Source: JAFDXJ01 sp039811225
GTDB taxonomy: Bacteria > Bacteroidota > Bacteroidia > Chitinophagales > Chitinophagaceae
DNA: 64,000 nucleotides
Assembly: GCA_039811225.1 (NCBI GenBank)
Contig: JBDHYG010000015.1
Coordinates: 1 to 64,000 of the forward strand
Reading direction: 5' to 3'
Part shown: piece after piece, positions 18,380 to 27,780 of the stretch
Numbering within the stretch: the stretch's first letter is position 1
Layout: every line of letters starts with the position of its first letter
The notes under the pieces: model-generated
Database searches by the model: none
What the model was told of the DNA's origin: nothing
What the model saw: only the letters and a program-made list of their open reading frames with translations
Position numbers and translations under genes: made by a program

Positions 18380-18709
18380 ATGGATATCATCATTAAGGAA
18401 CAATCCTGGCCGGCTAAATGGGCTGCCTTTTTTTTAAGAAAAAAAACCATGGCCATCGTCATAGGCCATACCATTCATTTATGGAATGCGTCTTTCCGGG
18501 ATTTTTGCCTGAATGAAAAATGGAAACGGCATGAATTAGCCCATGTCCGGCAGTTCGAGCAATATGGCCTTGTAACTTTCATGCTGAAATATATCGGGGA
18601 AAGTATGATACGGGGCTATACAAAAAATAAATTTGAAGTAGAAGCGCGTGAAAAAGAAAATGGTCTTGATTCGCTTGAAATGGTTAATTTTATTTGCCGG
18701 AAAAAATAA
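18380..18709 (+). CDS. Small HELAH-motif protein (DUF4157-like)
   Basis: A 109-residue protein 10 nt after the peroxiredoxin gene. It contains a HExxH-type zinc site, HELAHVRQFEQYG, near residues 53-65, the same pattern as DUF4157 domains. No signal peptide or membrane segment is evident. The full catalytic set for a protease cannot be shown from sequence, because a third ligand is only suggested by the downstream FEVEAREKE segment. Function is unknown. Confidence 0.7.
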   Translation: MDIIIKEQSWPAKWAAFFLRKKTMAIVIGHTIHLWNASFRDFCLNEKWKRHELAHVRQFEQYGLVTFMLKYIGESMIRGYTKNKFEVEAREKENGLDSLEMVNFICRKK

Positions 18710-18762
18710 AAACCGGATATTGCTTTTGCCTTTCAATTTTTATTTATTTCAAAAAAATATGT

Positions 18763-19518
18763 ATGAAATTACTGGAAAATAAAGTCTGCATAGTTACCGG
18801 CGCAGCCCGGGGTATTGGTGAAGCCATTGCACTGGAACTGGCTGCCCAGGGTGGCCATATTGCTTTTACCTATGTGAGTGACAGCAGTGGGGAAAGAGCT
18901 GCTGCCCTGGAAAAAAAACTGGAAGGACTGGGTGTAAAAGCCAAAGCATATCAAAGTAATGCCGGTGATTTCAATGCCTGTGAAACATTGGTACAACAAG
19001 TGGTGAAAGAATTTGGTGGGGTAGATGTATGTGTCAATAATGCCGGTATCAGCAAAGACAATTTGTTATTGCGGATTACACCGGAACAATGGGACGATGT
19101 AATGCAAACCAATCTTAAGAGTGTTTTCAATATGACCAAGCAGGTAATTCGACCGATGATGAAAGCCAAAGCAGGCAGTATCATCAATATGAGCTCTATC
19201 ATTGGTGTACGTGGCAATGCCGGCCAAAGCAGCTATGCCGCCAGTAAAGCCGGTATCATTGGTTTTACCAAATCAGTTGCCTTGGAATTGGGAAGCCGCA
19301 ATGTGCGTTGCAATGCTATTGCACCGGGTTTTGTAGAAACCGATATGACACATTACCTGAAAGAAGGTAATGCCGGTGATGAATTTTTGAAAAAAATTCC
19401 ATTAGGCCGTTTTGCACAGGCCCGTGAAATTGCTCAGACCACTTTATTCCTTGCCAGTGATATGAGCGCTTATATTACGGGCCAGGTAATCAGTGTATGT
19501 GGTGGCCTGAATATCTAA
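18763..19518 (+). CDS. fabG: 3-oxoacyl-ACP reductase
   Basis: A 251-residue short-chain dehydrogenase acting in the cytoplasm on the NADPH reduction step of fatty-acid elongation. The Rossmann motif TGAARGIG (about 11-18), the NNAG motif, and the catalytic Ser and YAASK motif are all present. The start is the ATG at 18763 (MKLLENKVC), which fits family N-termini; the frame extends upstream to 18694 but that stretch is not conserved-looking. It is a single gene not linked to other fab genes here, so a role as a specialised SDR remains possible. Confidence 0.88.
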   Translation: MKLLENKVCIVTGAARGIGEAIALELAAQGGHIAFTYVSDSSGERAAALEKKLEGLGVKAKAYQSNAGDFNACETLVQQVVKEFGGVDVCVNNAGISKDNLLLRITPEQWDDVMQTNLKSVFNMTKQVIRPMMKAKAGSIINMSSIIGVRGNAGQSSYAASKAGIIGFTKSVALELGSRNVRCNAIAPGFVETDMTHYLKEGNAGDEFLKKIPLGRFAQAREIAQTTLFLASDMSAYITGQVISVCGGLNI

Positions 19519-19552
19519 ATTTATTTACAACAATCTTTTTGTCGTGTGAACA

Positions 19553-19572
19553 GAAACGAAAAGAATCGTTTC
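19553..19572. repeat. Short inverted repeat after fabG
   Basis: GAAACGA and TCGTTTC form a 7-bp stem with a 6-nt loop about 35 nt downstream of fabG. No T-tract follows, so a terminator role is weak. Confidence 0.3.
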
Positions 19573-19630
19573 AATGATCTGCCAATATTTTGTAAGAAAT
19601 TTTTCATGGGCTTTGTGCCTGCAAGGTAAC

Positions 19631-19653
19631 CATCTTTTTCCAATTAAAAGATG
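19631..19653. repeat. Inverted repeat between convergent fabG and epimerase genes
   Basis: CATCTTTT and AAAAGATG form an 8-bp stem with a 7-nt loop about 16 nt beyond the epimerase stop codon. It could help end either transcript, but no clear T-tract follows on either strand. Confidence 0.35.
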
Positions 19654-19668
19654 AGGCTATTGGTCTCC

Positions 19669-20736
19669 TTATGCATATTGAAGGCCCAAACCAGCGCCTG
19701 GCGCGCAATAGAGGTAACCGTCCTTCAATATAAATCCCCCGGTAACCAGGTCTCTGCTTAAATCAAAACTGCCATCCAGGTCAAGGTATTTTGTATTGCT
19801 GCAGGCATAGGCAATATGCAGCGCGGCCGTAATACTGATGATACTTTCATCATTACAGCCCCAGAAAAGTTGTATGCCGGCATACCTGGCAATAAGGGCA
19901 ATTTCAGAAGCCGCGCGTATGCCTCCGCATTTCATCAATTTAATATTGAATATCCCAAAGGGTTGCGGCGTCTGTGCTAAATGCACCGCACTATTGGCAT
20001 TCAATAAAGATTCGTCGGCACAGATCTTTTTTCTGTCCGCTTCCGTTAATTGAAGCAGGTCCTGTTCCTTTTTTGCGGGTAATGGTTGTTCGATTAATTC
20101 GATGGGCACATTTGCTGTTTCCTTTATAAATTTTTGAAGCTGTTCTAAGGTATATCCCTGGTTCGCATCCACTCGAAGGATCATTTTTCCACCAAAAATT
20201 TCTGATAGTTTTTTCACCCTTTCCACATCTTCTTCCACATTCAGGCCGGTCTTGATTTTTAACACACGAAAACCCGCATGGTAATGGGCGCGGGCTTCTT
20301 CAATCATGTCGGCAATTTCTTTAATGCCAATCGTAATGGAAGTGGGCAAAGGACTGATCTTCTGTCCATAGAATTCCAGGACCGGTATCTGCATATATTT
20401 TCCAAAAGCATCATGCAGGGCAATATCAATAGCAGCCACTGTTCCCGGGGCATCGGGAAAATGTTGTGTCATTTCATCAATGATTGCCAGGAAATGACGG
20501 ATATCCCTGCCTTTGAGGCGCTGCACTACATCTGATTGTAAATGCCGGTGTGTTTGTGCCGGTGTTTCACCCACCACTTCCGGGAAAGGATTGGCCGCAC
20601 CAACACCTTTGATACCATTCTCCAGGGTAATTTCAAAAAACAGGATCTCGGTAGAAGAAATAGTTTTATAAGCAATGGTATAGGATTTCTTCAGTGGCAA
20701 ACTTTGGAGCCAGGTATGTGTGGAGATGATTTTCAT
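19669..20736 (-). CDS. dgcA: Dipeptide epimerase / N-acyl-glutamate racemase (enolase superfamily, DgcA-like)
   Basis: A 355-residue enolase-superfamily (MLE subgroup) enzyme. The KxK acid/base pair is K160 and K162, metal ligands are D190, E216 and D241, and the second-side lysine is K266. L-Ala-D/L-Glu epimerases in this group carry a DxD motif that binds the dipeptide ammonium; a DLD sequence is present near residue 320 in KYLDLDG. The gene overlaps the upstream DUF1611 gene by ATGA. In that pairing the enzyme is known as N-acetyl-D-glutamate racemase (DgcA), so peptidoglycan dipeptide recycling and D-glutamate catabolism are both possible. Cytoplasmic. Confidence 0.85.
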   Translation of the reverse strand: MKIISTHTWLQSLPLKKSYTIAYKTISSTEILFFEITLENGIKGVGAANPFPEVVGETPAQTHRHLQSDVVQRLKGRDIRHFLAIIDEMTQHFPDAPGTVAAIDIALHDAFGKYMQIPVLEFYGQKISPLPTSITIGIKEIADMIEEARAHYHAGFRVLKIKTGLNVEEDVERVKKLSEIFGGKMILRVDANQGYTLEQLQKFIKETANVPIELIEQPLPAKKEQDLLQLTEADRKKICADESLLNANSAVHLAQTPQPFGIFNIKLMKCGGIRAASEIALIARYAGIQLFWGCNDESIISITAALHIAYACSNTKYLDLDGSFDLSRDLVTGGFILKDGYLYCAPGAGLGLQYA

Positions 20737-21803
20737 ATAGGTTTTTTTAAGAGTGCTTGTATCACTGGTACAATCTGGTCCACGCCTTGTTGCAAAGGGA
20801 GCAGTACCGGTAATTGGAATTTCTGTTCATATTGCTGCTGAAAGGCAATCGCTTCTTCCGGTGTACAATTTTCTGTATTTAACACCAAAGCTATAACAGA
20901 AGATCCATACATTTTTATCAATTCTATTTCAGAAGCTAAATCATGTATTTCGCCCCATTCCGGCAGGTGTTCATAATATTTTCTTTTGGGCGCATGAATC
21001 AATACCACCTGTTTGGCATTTCCTGAAACAAGCATTTCTGCGCCACATGGCCCAGTGGGGTTGCGCAACGCTGATTGACCTTCAATAAATATCACGGCTG
21101 CCTTGGTTTCTTTCCAGCAAGTGACAATAGCCTGTTCCAATTCACCGGAAATAAAATCATTCAGTGTTGAATCCACAATAAAACCATACCGGCCACCCTG
21201 CATCCAACCTGTTTGCCCGGTATAAATCATTTCGGCTTGTATCTTATTTTTTTGACATGCCTGTACTATCATCCGGCATGTGGTACGTTTGCCCAATGCA
21301 CAATCGGTACCTAAAACCGCTATGACCGGGGAAGGCACCGAAAAAATTTCTCCTGTCCAGAAATGCAATTCGTTGAGGCTTTTCGGTTTTCGGATATCTC
21401 GTAATTCCGCCTGGTACTTTTTTGCCAACTCTACCAGCTCCGGTTTTTCCGTTAAAAATTCATGCAGGCCATTGATTATGGAAATATGATGCATTAAGCA
21501 TTCCCGGATGACGGGTAAAAAATCAGCTGGCAACCTGCCACCTACCGTTGCTATGCCAATGATACAATATTGAATTCCCGGAATTTTTTGTAACGCTTCC
21601 TCCAGTGTAGCCAATACCGGTATCTGCCGGGTGTGCCCGTCTAATACTTCTCCTGCATCTTTGCCAGCGCTTGCATGATCAATCACGGCAACTATATGAA
21701 AACGATCGGTACCCCTGATCAACCCATGCGCTGTTTTCGCATCGATGGCTGTCAGATGGCCATTCGTTAAAATGATTGCATTGGGTTTTTTTCCTGGCAG
21801 CAT
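20733..21803 (-). CDS. dgcN: DUF1611 protein, probable D-glutamate N-acetyltransferase (DgcN-like)
   Basis: A 356-residue cytoplasmic protein. The N-terminal region (about 1-115) is Rossmann-like. The C-terminal DUF1611 domain begins with a P-loop, GTDCALGKRT (165-174). The family includes DgcN, reported as acetylating D-glutamate ahead of the racemase DgcA. The ATGA overlap with the epimerase gene means translational coupling. No regulator gene sits next to the pair. Identification by family and context is solid, whereas the reaction here is inferred. Confidence 0.72.
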   Translation of the reverse strand: MLPGKKPNAIILTNGHLTAIDAKTAHGLIRGTDRFHIVAVIDHASAGKDAGEVLDGHTRQIPVLATLEEALQKIPGIQYCIIGIATVGGRLPADFLPVIRECLMHHISIINGLHEFLTEKPELVELAKKYQAELRDIRKPKSLNELHFWTGEIFSVPSPVIAVLGTDCALGKRTTCRMIVQACQKNKIQAEMIYTGQTGWMQGGRYGFIVDSTLNDFISGELEQAIVTCWKETKAAVIFIEGQSALRNPTGPCGAEMLVSGNAKQVVLIHAPKRKYYEHLPEWGEIHDLASEIELIKMYGSSVIALVLNTENCTPEEAIAFQQQYEQKFQLPVLLPLQQGVDQIVPVIQALLKKPI

Positions 21804-22021
21804 ATATACTATTCCATTTTTCTTATCTGGCAGTGGACGAAAATAAAGAGTTGTAAACTTAGCGGATTGTTTTTATAGTTCAAATTCCCTATTAAGATTT
21901 ATGCTGTTTTTTGCAAAATCAATCCGGGCGCTTCATTACATCCATTCTGAAATATACAGTGGTCCTTTAATTTTTGCTTCATGCTATCCAGGAAAAATAC
22001 CTGGAATACAGGTCCGCATAT

Positions 22022-22654
22022 TTAAGCCAATACCCAGGCCAGGCAAAGGTTTTCAATAATTTTTGCATGCAAAGAATAGGTTTTTATTAAATCCTCAACC
22101 TGCAAATCCAGCCGGAACCGGCCACCTGCCGGCCAATCAGCCTGTGTTATATCAATTTGATTTTTTAATGAAATACTGCCATTGCCTCCACATTTATATA
22201 CCGCTTCTTTCAGGCTCCAGGCAATAACATATCGGGTAGTGAAATCTGTTGGTAAGTCATGGTCCGTTTCCAACAATATCATTTCATCTACTTTTAAAAA
22301 TTTATGCCGAACTATAAAAGGTTTTTCCGTGATTGCTTCAATATCTATTCCCACCGGCCGTTCTTTACTGACAATGACTGCTGCAAAATCACCACTATGC
22401 GCCAATGAGAAGAAACAGTCACCGGATAAAAGAAATGGTTTATCATGTACATCAATACGGATATCGTCCATTGGAAAGCCCGGTTCCAATCTCTGAAGTA
22501 AATAATAGGCTGCCAGGTGTTGCAAACGTTTATGCGGATGTGCAATTTTTTTTACCGGGGAAACAATGTTTAAAAAAAAGGATTCTTCTTCCGTGATTTT
22601 CCATATCCCCAGGCGGGAATTTTGATCGATATGTTGCTGGAAATAAAGTGGCAC
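22022..22654 (-). CDS. 4'-phosphopantetheinyl transferase, Sfp-type
   Basis: A 210-residue enzyme transferring the phosphopantetheine arm from CoA to carrier proteins. The metal-binding motif PVGIDIEAI (about 112-120) and the WSLKEAVYKCGGNG motif (about 151-164) are characteristic. It starts at GTG; no nearby in-frame ATG fits. It is divergent from dcd. It might serve a polyketide, non-ribosomal or specialised acyl carrier protein, but none is encoded nearby. Confidence 0.85.
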   Translation of the reverse strand: MPLYFQQHIDQNSRLGIWKITEEESFFLNIVSPVKKIAHPHKRLQHLAAYYLLQRLEPGFPMDDIRIDVHDKPFLLSGDCFFSLAHSGDFAAVIVSKERPVGIDIEAITEKPFIVRHKFLKVDEMILLETDHDLPTDFTTRYVIAWSLKEAVYKCGGNGSISLKNQIDITQADWPAGGRFRLDLQVEDLIKTYSLHAKIIENLCLAWVLA

Positions 22655-22753
22655 TTTTATTTTCCCTGCATTTTTTCCTGCAGGTTTTTTTAAAATGGTA
22701 TGAACAAAAGTATTTTATTTGCAGGAAATTTTTCACTGTTATAAACTTCATCC

Positions 22754-23290
22754 ATGATACTTTCCGATACCCGGATCCTCGAGGAAATTGAAAAAAAGAC
22801 CATTGTAATTACGCCCTACGACCGGCAATTCCTGGGAAGCAATAGCTATGATGTGCATTTGGGAAAATGCCTGGCCAAATACAAGGATGAAATACTCGAT
22901 GCCAAAAAACACAATGAAATAGAATTTTTTGATATTCCCGAAGAAGGTTTTGTATTGCAACCACATGTGTTTTACTTAGGGGTTACGGAAGAATATACCG
23001 AAACTCATGCGCATGTCCCTTTTCTTGAAGGTAAATCTTCCACCGGCCGCCTGGGGATAGATATTCATGCTACTGCCGGGAAAGGCGATGTGGGCTTTTG
23101 TGGTAACTGGACCCTCGAAATTTCTGTAAAACAACCGGTGCGTATATACGCCGGCATGCCCATTGGCCAGTTGATTTATTTCCCCGTTGAAGGAGAAATA
23201 AAAATTAAATACAACCAGAAAAAAGATGCCAAATACAGCCATCAGCCCAACAAGCCGGTAGAAAGTATGATGTGGAAAAATAAGTTCTAA
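22754..23290 (+). CDS. dcd: dCTP deaminase
   Basis: A 178-residue trimeric enzyme producing dUTP (or dUMP in bifunctional forms) from dCTP. Family motifs are visible: GSNSYDVHLG near residue 34, EGKSSTGRLG near 95-104 and the TLEIS segment holding the catalytic glutamate. It is divergent from the phosphopantetheinyl transferase, and its stop codon overlaps a promoter-like box for the next gene. Confidence 0.95.
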   Translation: MILSDTRILEEIEKKTIVITPYDRQFLGSNSYDVHLGKCLAKYKDEILDAKKHNEIEFFDIPEEGFVLQPHVFYLGVTEEYTETHAHVPFLEGKSSTGRLGIDIHATAGKGDVGFCGNWTLEISVKQPVRIYAGMPIGQLIYFPVEGEIKIKYNQKKDAKYSHQPNKPVESMMWKNKF

Positions 23291-23295
23291 CTTTG
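23288..23295 (+). promoter_or_regulatory. Candidate -7 box overlapping the dcd stop codon
   Basis: TAACTTTG matches TAnnTTTG, overlaps the TAA of dcd, and ends 4 nt before the ATG at 23300. It could give the DUF1684 gene its own nearly leaderless transcript. Confidence 0.4.
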
Positions 23296-23299
23296 CTGT

Positions 23300-23905
23300 A
23301 TGAAACGGAAACTTATTTTATTCCTTGCCACTGGTTTTTTTTCTCTTCACACATTTGCCCAATTCGATACCGCATCCATCCGCAAAGACATAAAAAATTT
23401 TCAAACATCGCTGCAGGATGAATATGCCAATCCCTATTTGACACCACTGAAAGAAGAGCAACAAAAAAATTTTAAAGGCATTCAATTTTTCCCCGAAAAC
23501 CTGGGACTGGTACTACAGGCACATTTTACAAGGTCGAACTCCGACAAAGTGTTTATCATGGAAACATCGTCACATAAAGAGAAGAAATATCACCTGTATG
23601 GTTCCGTACAATTTTCCATAGATAATCATGTTTATTCATTGGATGTATATCAATCCCTTGACCTGAAAGAAAAAAAAGGCTATGAAAATTACCTGTTCAT
23701 TCCTTTCCGAGATGCTACCAGTGGAAAAGAAACCTATGGAGGTGGTCGTTACCTGGATTTACTCATCCCGGATAAAGAAGATATTATACTGAATTTCAAT
23801 TTAGCTTATCAGCCCTATTGCGCCTACACAGAAGGTTATAATTGCCCGATCCCGCCTCCGGAAAATACGTTGCCGGTAGCGATCAAAGCCGGCGTTCGGT
23901 TGTAA
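23300..23905 (+). CDS. DUF1684 domain protein, exported
   Basis: A 201-residue protein with a signal peptide (about 1-20, ending HTFAQ). The DUF1684 pattern is clear: FIPFRDATSGKETYGGGRYLD near residues 130-155, then NLAYQPYCAY, CPIPPPENTLPVAIKAG. The function of DUF1684 is unknown. It starts 10 nt after dcd and may be co-transcribed, or use the box at 23288. Confidence 0.82.
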   Translation: MKRKLILFLATGFFSLHTFAQFDTASIRKDIKNFQTSLQDEYANPYLTPLKEEQQKNFKGIQFFPENLGLVLQAHFTRSNSDKVFIMETSSHKEKKYHLYGSVQFSIDNHVYSLDVYQSLDLKEKKGYENYLFIPFRDATSGKETYGGGRYLDLLIPDKEDIILNFNLAYQPYCAYTEGYNCPIPPPENTLPVAIKAGVRL

Positions 23906-23910
23906 CCAAA

Positions 23911-26900
23911 TTAACTGAACAGGTATTCGATATCTTCTTTGGTCAGGTTTTTCACGAAACCGGTATCATCGGTGATCAGGTCAGCAGCCAATGCTTTCTT
24001 TTTTTCCTGGAGTTGTAAGATTTTATCTTCCACCGTATTTGTACAAATCATGCGGTAAGCAAAAATATTCTTCGTTTGGCCGATACGATGTGTCCGGTCA
24101 ATGGCTTGCTGCTCAACCGCGGGGTTCCACCAGGGATCAATGATATATACATAATCCGCAGAAGTTAAATTGAGACCCACCCCGCCGGCTTTCAATGAGA
24201 TGAGGAAAACCCGGCATTCTTTATCTTCCTGAAAATGCCGGATAGCCCTTTCTCTTTCCGTTGCGGAAGTACTGCCATCAAAATACTCAAAATTAATTCC
24301 CATTTCCTGCAGATTTGCTTTAATCAATGCCAGCATCCCCAGGAATTGAGAAAAGATCAATGCTTTATGGTCCCCGATATTTTCCGTTATCTCCCGCGTG
24401 AGTTCATCCAATTTCGCAGAGTAATTGGGAAATACTTTCTCCTCCTTTAGTATTGCGGGGCTATCGCAAATCTGCCGCAGTTTCATGAGGCCTTGTAAAA
24501 TGGACAATTGGGATTTAGCTACTCCCTGTGCCTCTACTTCTCCCAATAATTTACTGCGGATTTCATTCCGGTACGCATCATAAATAGTGCGTTGTTCACG
24601 CCCCATTTCGCAATACACAATCTGTTCATGCTTTTCCGGTAGATCTTTTGCCACTTGTTCTTTCGTCCGGCGAAGAATAAAAGGATATAACAATTTGCGC
24701 AGGTGCTCTTTATTTTCGGGTATTCCCAATTTATCAATGGGGATAGCAAATTCCTGTTTGAAAAATTCCATGCTGCCCAGCATACCCGGATTGAGAAAAT
24801 TCATTTGTGCATACAGGTCAAACGTGTTGTTTTGCAATGGCGTACCACTCAGGCAAAGTTTATGGGTGCCCTTCAATAAGGTAACGGCTTTGGCAATTTT
24901 ACTGGCCGGATTTTTAATCGCCTGGCTTTCATCAAGGATGATATAATCAAACGGGATTTCTTTAAAGTAACGGATATCGCTACGCAAAGTTCCATACGTA
25001 GTTATGAAAATATCCACTTCATCTTTTAGCAGGATCGACTGGTCCCGGGCACCACCATGGTGTACATGATGCGACAGGGAGGGAGTGAATTTTTGTATTT
25101 CATTTTCCCAGTTAAACATCAGCGTAGTAGGACAAACCACCAAGGCCTTCACAGTTCCTTGTTGTGTTTTGAAATGTTCTACAAAAGCCAATGCCTGTAT
25201 GGTTTTACCCAGGCCCATATCATCTGCAAGGATACCACCCCAATTTACCTGGTTCAAATAATGCAGCCAATGAAAGCCGGCGACCTGGTAAGGTCTTAAA
25301 ATAGTTTGCAGGTGAGCGGGCGCCGGTACTTCAGAAATAGAAAAATGATCTTTCAGTCGCCGGTATTTTTCATCAAGTTGAATCTGTAATTCATTTTCAT
25401 CCCGTTGCTCATACAAGTCTTCGATAACGCTATAATGGTAACGGCTTAGTTTCAGGTTATCATTTTTTCCTTCACCCACCCGGAATAACAGGCTGTATTT
25501 TTGCAACCATTCTTCCGGTAAAATACCGAGGCTGCCATCCTCCAGTTGAACATATTGTTGCTGCTGGCCCAATGCTTTTTTGATATCCGCAATTTTTACC
25601 GGGTTGCCATTAAAATGAATATCCACTTTGGCATCGAACCAATCAATGTTGCTGCTGATTTGGATGCGGGTTGTCGGCCGTGCTGTATTAAAGCGGAATT
25701 TTTTGAGTGTATCAAATCCTTCTACGGCAATATTCAATTCTTTGATTGCATCTGCAAATAAAAAGAACCAGTTATTTTTCAATACTTCTGTGCCTTTCAG
25801 GGCAAGCGTATGGAATTCGTCGGTCTTTTTAAATTGAGAATGCAGTGCTTCCAGCTTTTGCATAAATGCTTCTTCGGCCACTATATTCCGGTGAATGACT
25901 ACTAACTTATTATTTTTATACAACAACAGTTTTTCCTTATCATTTGCCTTCACCACATATTCACCATATGTAAAAACAGCATGCAGCAACAAATAATCAC
26001 CCCGTTCTTTCAAAACCAGTTTTACCCCGGGCTCCAGGTTTTTCCACTCTTCCTTCTCCACGTGATGGAATTGCACTTCATAGGTTTTAGACAACGGCAA
26101 GATCAATGCTTCGAGTGTATTTTTCCATTCAGTTGCTGGTATCCGGATCTTTCCGGTTGGTAAAAATTTTTCTGCCTGGATGATATCTTCGGCCTGGCTC
26201 CACAGGTATAACCGGTCATGAAATTTAAACAGGGCAGGCGATGCGATCTCATTATTAGTGATATTATAATATCCTTCCGGTAATTTTATATTACAGGAAA
26301 TTTCAAAACCGTCGTTATCCTGCTTCACGGAAAAACAGGGTTTGATCCGTTCTTCGCTGATAGTTACCGGGACAAAATTTCCGGTTACAAACGATTTATG
26401 TGGCTCCAGGAAGAAGCTCAATTTTTGTGTTGCCAGTGCGGAAAAAAGTTTACCATATTTTGGTTGCAGGTATTCCAGGATCATCTGTTTTGTCTCCGGT
26501 GCCAGGGTTTCATCCTGCACCTGGATGATATTTTCCCAGATACCACTAAAGGGTGAATTCCTGGTTAAGAACCGATCCAATTCCATGGGCAGGCATTTCC
26601 GGAGATTAAACAGGATTGTTTTTTCAAGCTCTGAAAATGTTTCCGTATCCAGGAATTTGGTCAGGTCCAGGCGTTCGGCTTTATTTATAAATATTTCTCT
26701 TTCTTCATCAGCTTCCCCATATACAGCATGCAGTTGCAGGTAGGGATATTGACTGTTATCGCATCGCAGAACTACCCCCAGTTTTTTTGTACTGATAACC
26801 GGTGGCAATGTCTCGGTTTCTACCTGGACTGGTTCTGCCGGTGAAGGCCGTGGAGGAAGCACCTGTATGCGTTTGATGGAAGTATCTAAAATGCGTAAAA

Positions 26901-27657
26901 AAGGTTTTCCGTCTTTATAGGTAAACGCAAATTTTCCATCAAGGTTATCCTCTAATGAATAACCATATAATGAAAGCAATTTATTTTTTTCTTTATCCAG
27001 GTTGCGGATGGTATCAAAAAAATCCGGGCCATTTTCACGCGCCAGTTGCAGAAACAGGATAGTCTTATGCAGGCATAGCGGATGGCTGGTGGTGGATCCA
27101 CAATCACAGCGGGTATCTAAATTCCGTTCTTCATTTTTTTGAATAAATAAATGGAAAACCTGTTCATTCTTTGTAATGGTAGCTTGCACTTTTTCATTTT
27201 CTGCTTCCAGGATTGTGGCCTTACCTGCCTGGAGAAATTCTTCCGCTAATTCCACATCCTGTGGAGAAGCCAGCATTTTGATGAGGCGTATTTCCAGGCG
27301 TTTCATTTTTATCACCGTATGCTGCTGGTCATAGCTCAGTTCTGTTTCTCCTAAAAGATTTTTATCAATCAATTCCTGCAGGCGAAATAATGCAGCGGCT
27401 TCATGACGGCAGATTTCACCCAGGTTATATGGACAGGAGCAACGAACAGAAATATTTTTTTCCTGGTTGAAATGACTAACCAGTACTTTATTGTATGTGG
27501 CATACATATCATCGCGGATCCGAAATGTAACATTGTTCAATAAAGCATCATATTCCAGCAATTCGATATGGCCGAGATTATGGATTTTTTTCCCTCGCCG
27601 GATTGATTCATCGGTGCCATTATTATAGATATATTTGAGGAGAAGGGGAAGTGCCAT
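23911..27657 (-). CDS. SNF2-family DEAD/DEAH helicase with SWIM zinc finger
   Basis: A 1248-residue ATP-dependent DNA translocase. The SWIM zinc finger is near residues 70-90 (CSCPYNLGEICRHE). The middle region is a beta-rich 'helicase-associated' part. The SNF2 core occupies about 790-1240, with Walker A GLGKT near 815, the DESQ Walker B box, and the helicase C motifs QFLGMLALIK and QAIDRTHRIGQ. It probably remodels or strips proteins from DNA. It stands alone with a TAATTTTG box about 56 nt upstream and is convergent with the DUF1684 gene. Confidence 0.93.
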   Translation of the reverse strand: MALPLLLKYIYNNGTDESIRRGKKIHNLGHIELLEYDALLNNVTFRIRDDMYATYNKVLVSHFNQEKNISVRCSCPYNLGEICRHEAAALFRLQELIDKNLLGETELSYDQQHTVIKMKRLEIRLIKMLASPQDVELAEEFLQAGKATILEAENEKVQATITKNEQVFHLFIQKNEERNLDTRCDCGSTTSHPLCLHKTILFLQLARENGPDFFDTIRNLDKEKNKLLSLYGYSLEDNLDGKFAFTYKDGKPFLRILDTSIKRIQVLPPRPSPAEPVQVETETLPPVISTKKLGVVLRCDNSQYPYLQLHAVYGEADEEREIFINKAERLDLTKFLDTETFSELEKTILFNLRKCLPMELDRFLTRNSPFSGIWENIIQVQDETLAPETKQMILEYLQPKYGKLFSALATQKLSFFLEPHKSFVTGNFVPVTISEERIKPCFSVKQDNDGFEISCNIKLPEGYYNITNNEIASPALFKFHDRLYLWSQAEDIIQAEKFLPTGKIRIPATEWKNTLEALILPLSKTYEVQFHHVEKEEWKNLEPGVKLVLKERGDYLLLHAVFTYGEYVVKANDKEKLLLYKNNKLVVIHRNIVAEEAFMQKLEALHSQFKKTDEFHTLALKGTEVLKNNWFFLFADAIKELNIAVEGFDTLKKFRFNTARPTTRIQISSNIDWFDAKVDIHFNGNPVKIADIKKALGQQQQYVQLEDGSLGILPEEWLQKYSLLFRVGEGKNDNLKLSRYHYSVIEDLYEQRDENELQIQLDEKYRRLKDHFSISEVPAPAHLQTILRPYQVAGFHWLHYLNQVNWGGILADDMGLGKTIQALAFVEHFKTQQGTVKALVVCPTTLMFNWENEIQKFTPSLSHHVHHGGARDQSILLKDEVDIFITTYGTLRSDIRYFKEIPFDYIILDESQAIKNPASKIAKAVTLLKGTHKLCLSGTPLQNNTFDLYAQMNFLNPGMLGSMEFFKQEFAIPIDKLGIPENKEHLRKLLYPFILRRTKEQVAKDLPEKHEQIVYCEMGREQRTIYDAYRNEIRSKLLGEVEAQGVAKSQLSILQGLMKLRQICDSPAILKEEKVFPNYSAKLDELTREITENIGDHKALIFSQFLGMLALIKANLQEMGINFEYFDGSTSATERERAIRHFQEDKECRVFLISLKAGGVGLNLTSADYVYIIDPWWNPAVEQQAIDRTHRIGQTKNIFAYRMICTNTVEDKILQLQEKKKALAADLITDDTGFVKNLTKEDIEYLFS

Positions 27658-27713
27658 TTACATGCTTAAATTCTAAATCTGTTTAGCCAGCCATTACGGT
27701 TTGGCCAATTTTG

Positions 27714-27721
27714 CAAAATTA
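27714..27721 (-). promoter_or_regulatory. Candidate -7 box for the SNF2 gene
   Basis: TAATTTTG on the minus strand, 56 nt before the ATG at 27657, matches TAnnTTTG. There is no clear -33 element. Confidence 0.35.
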
Positions 27722-27780
27722 AAAAATTTCACTGGTGCAGAAAAACGATTTGAAAAGAAATCCGTGGAAGCTTTGTTAAT

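Noticed and set aside
24235..26743. Several plus-strand frames in the SNF2 gene
   Set aside because: Antisense shadows of a gene with complete helicase motifs.
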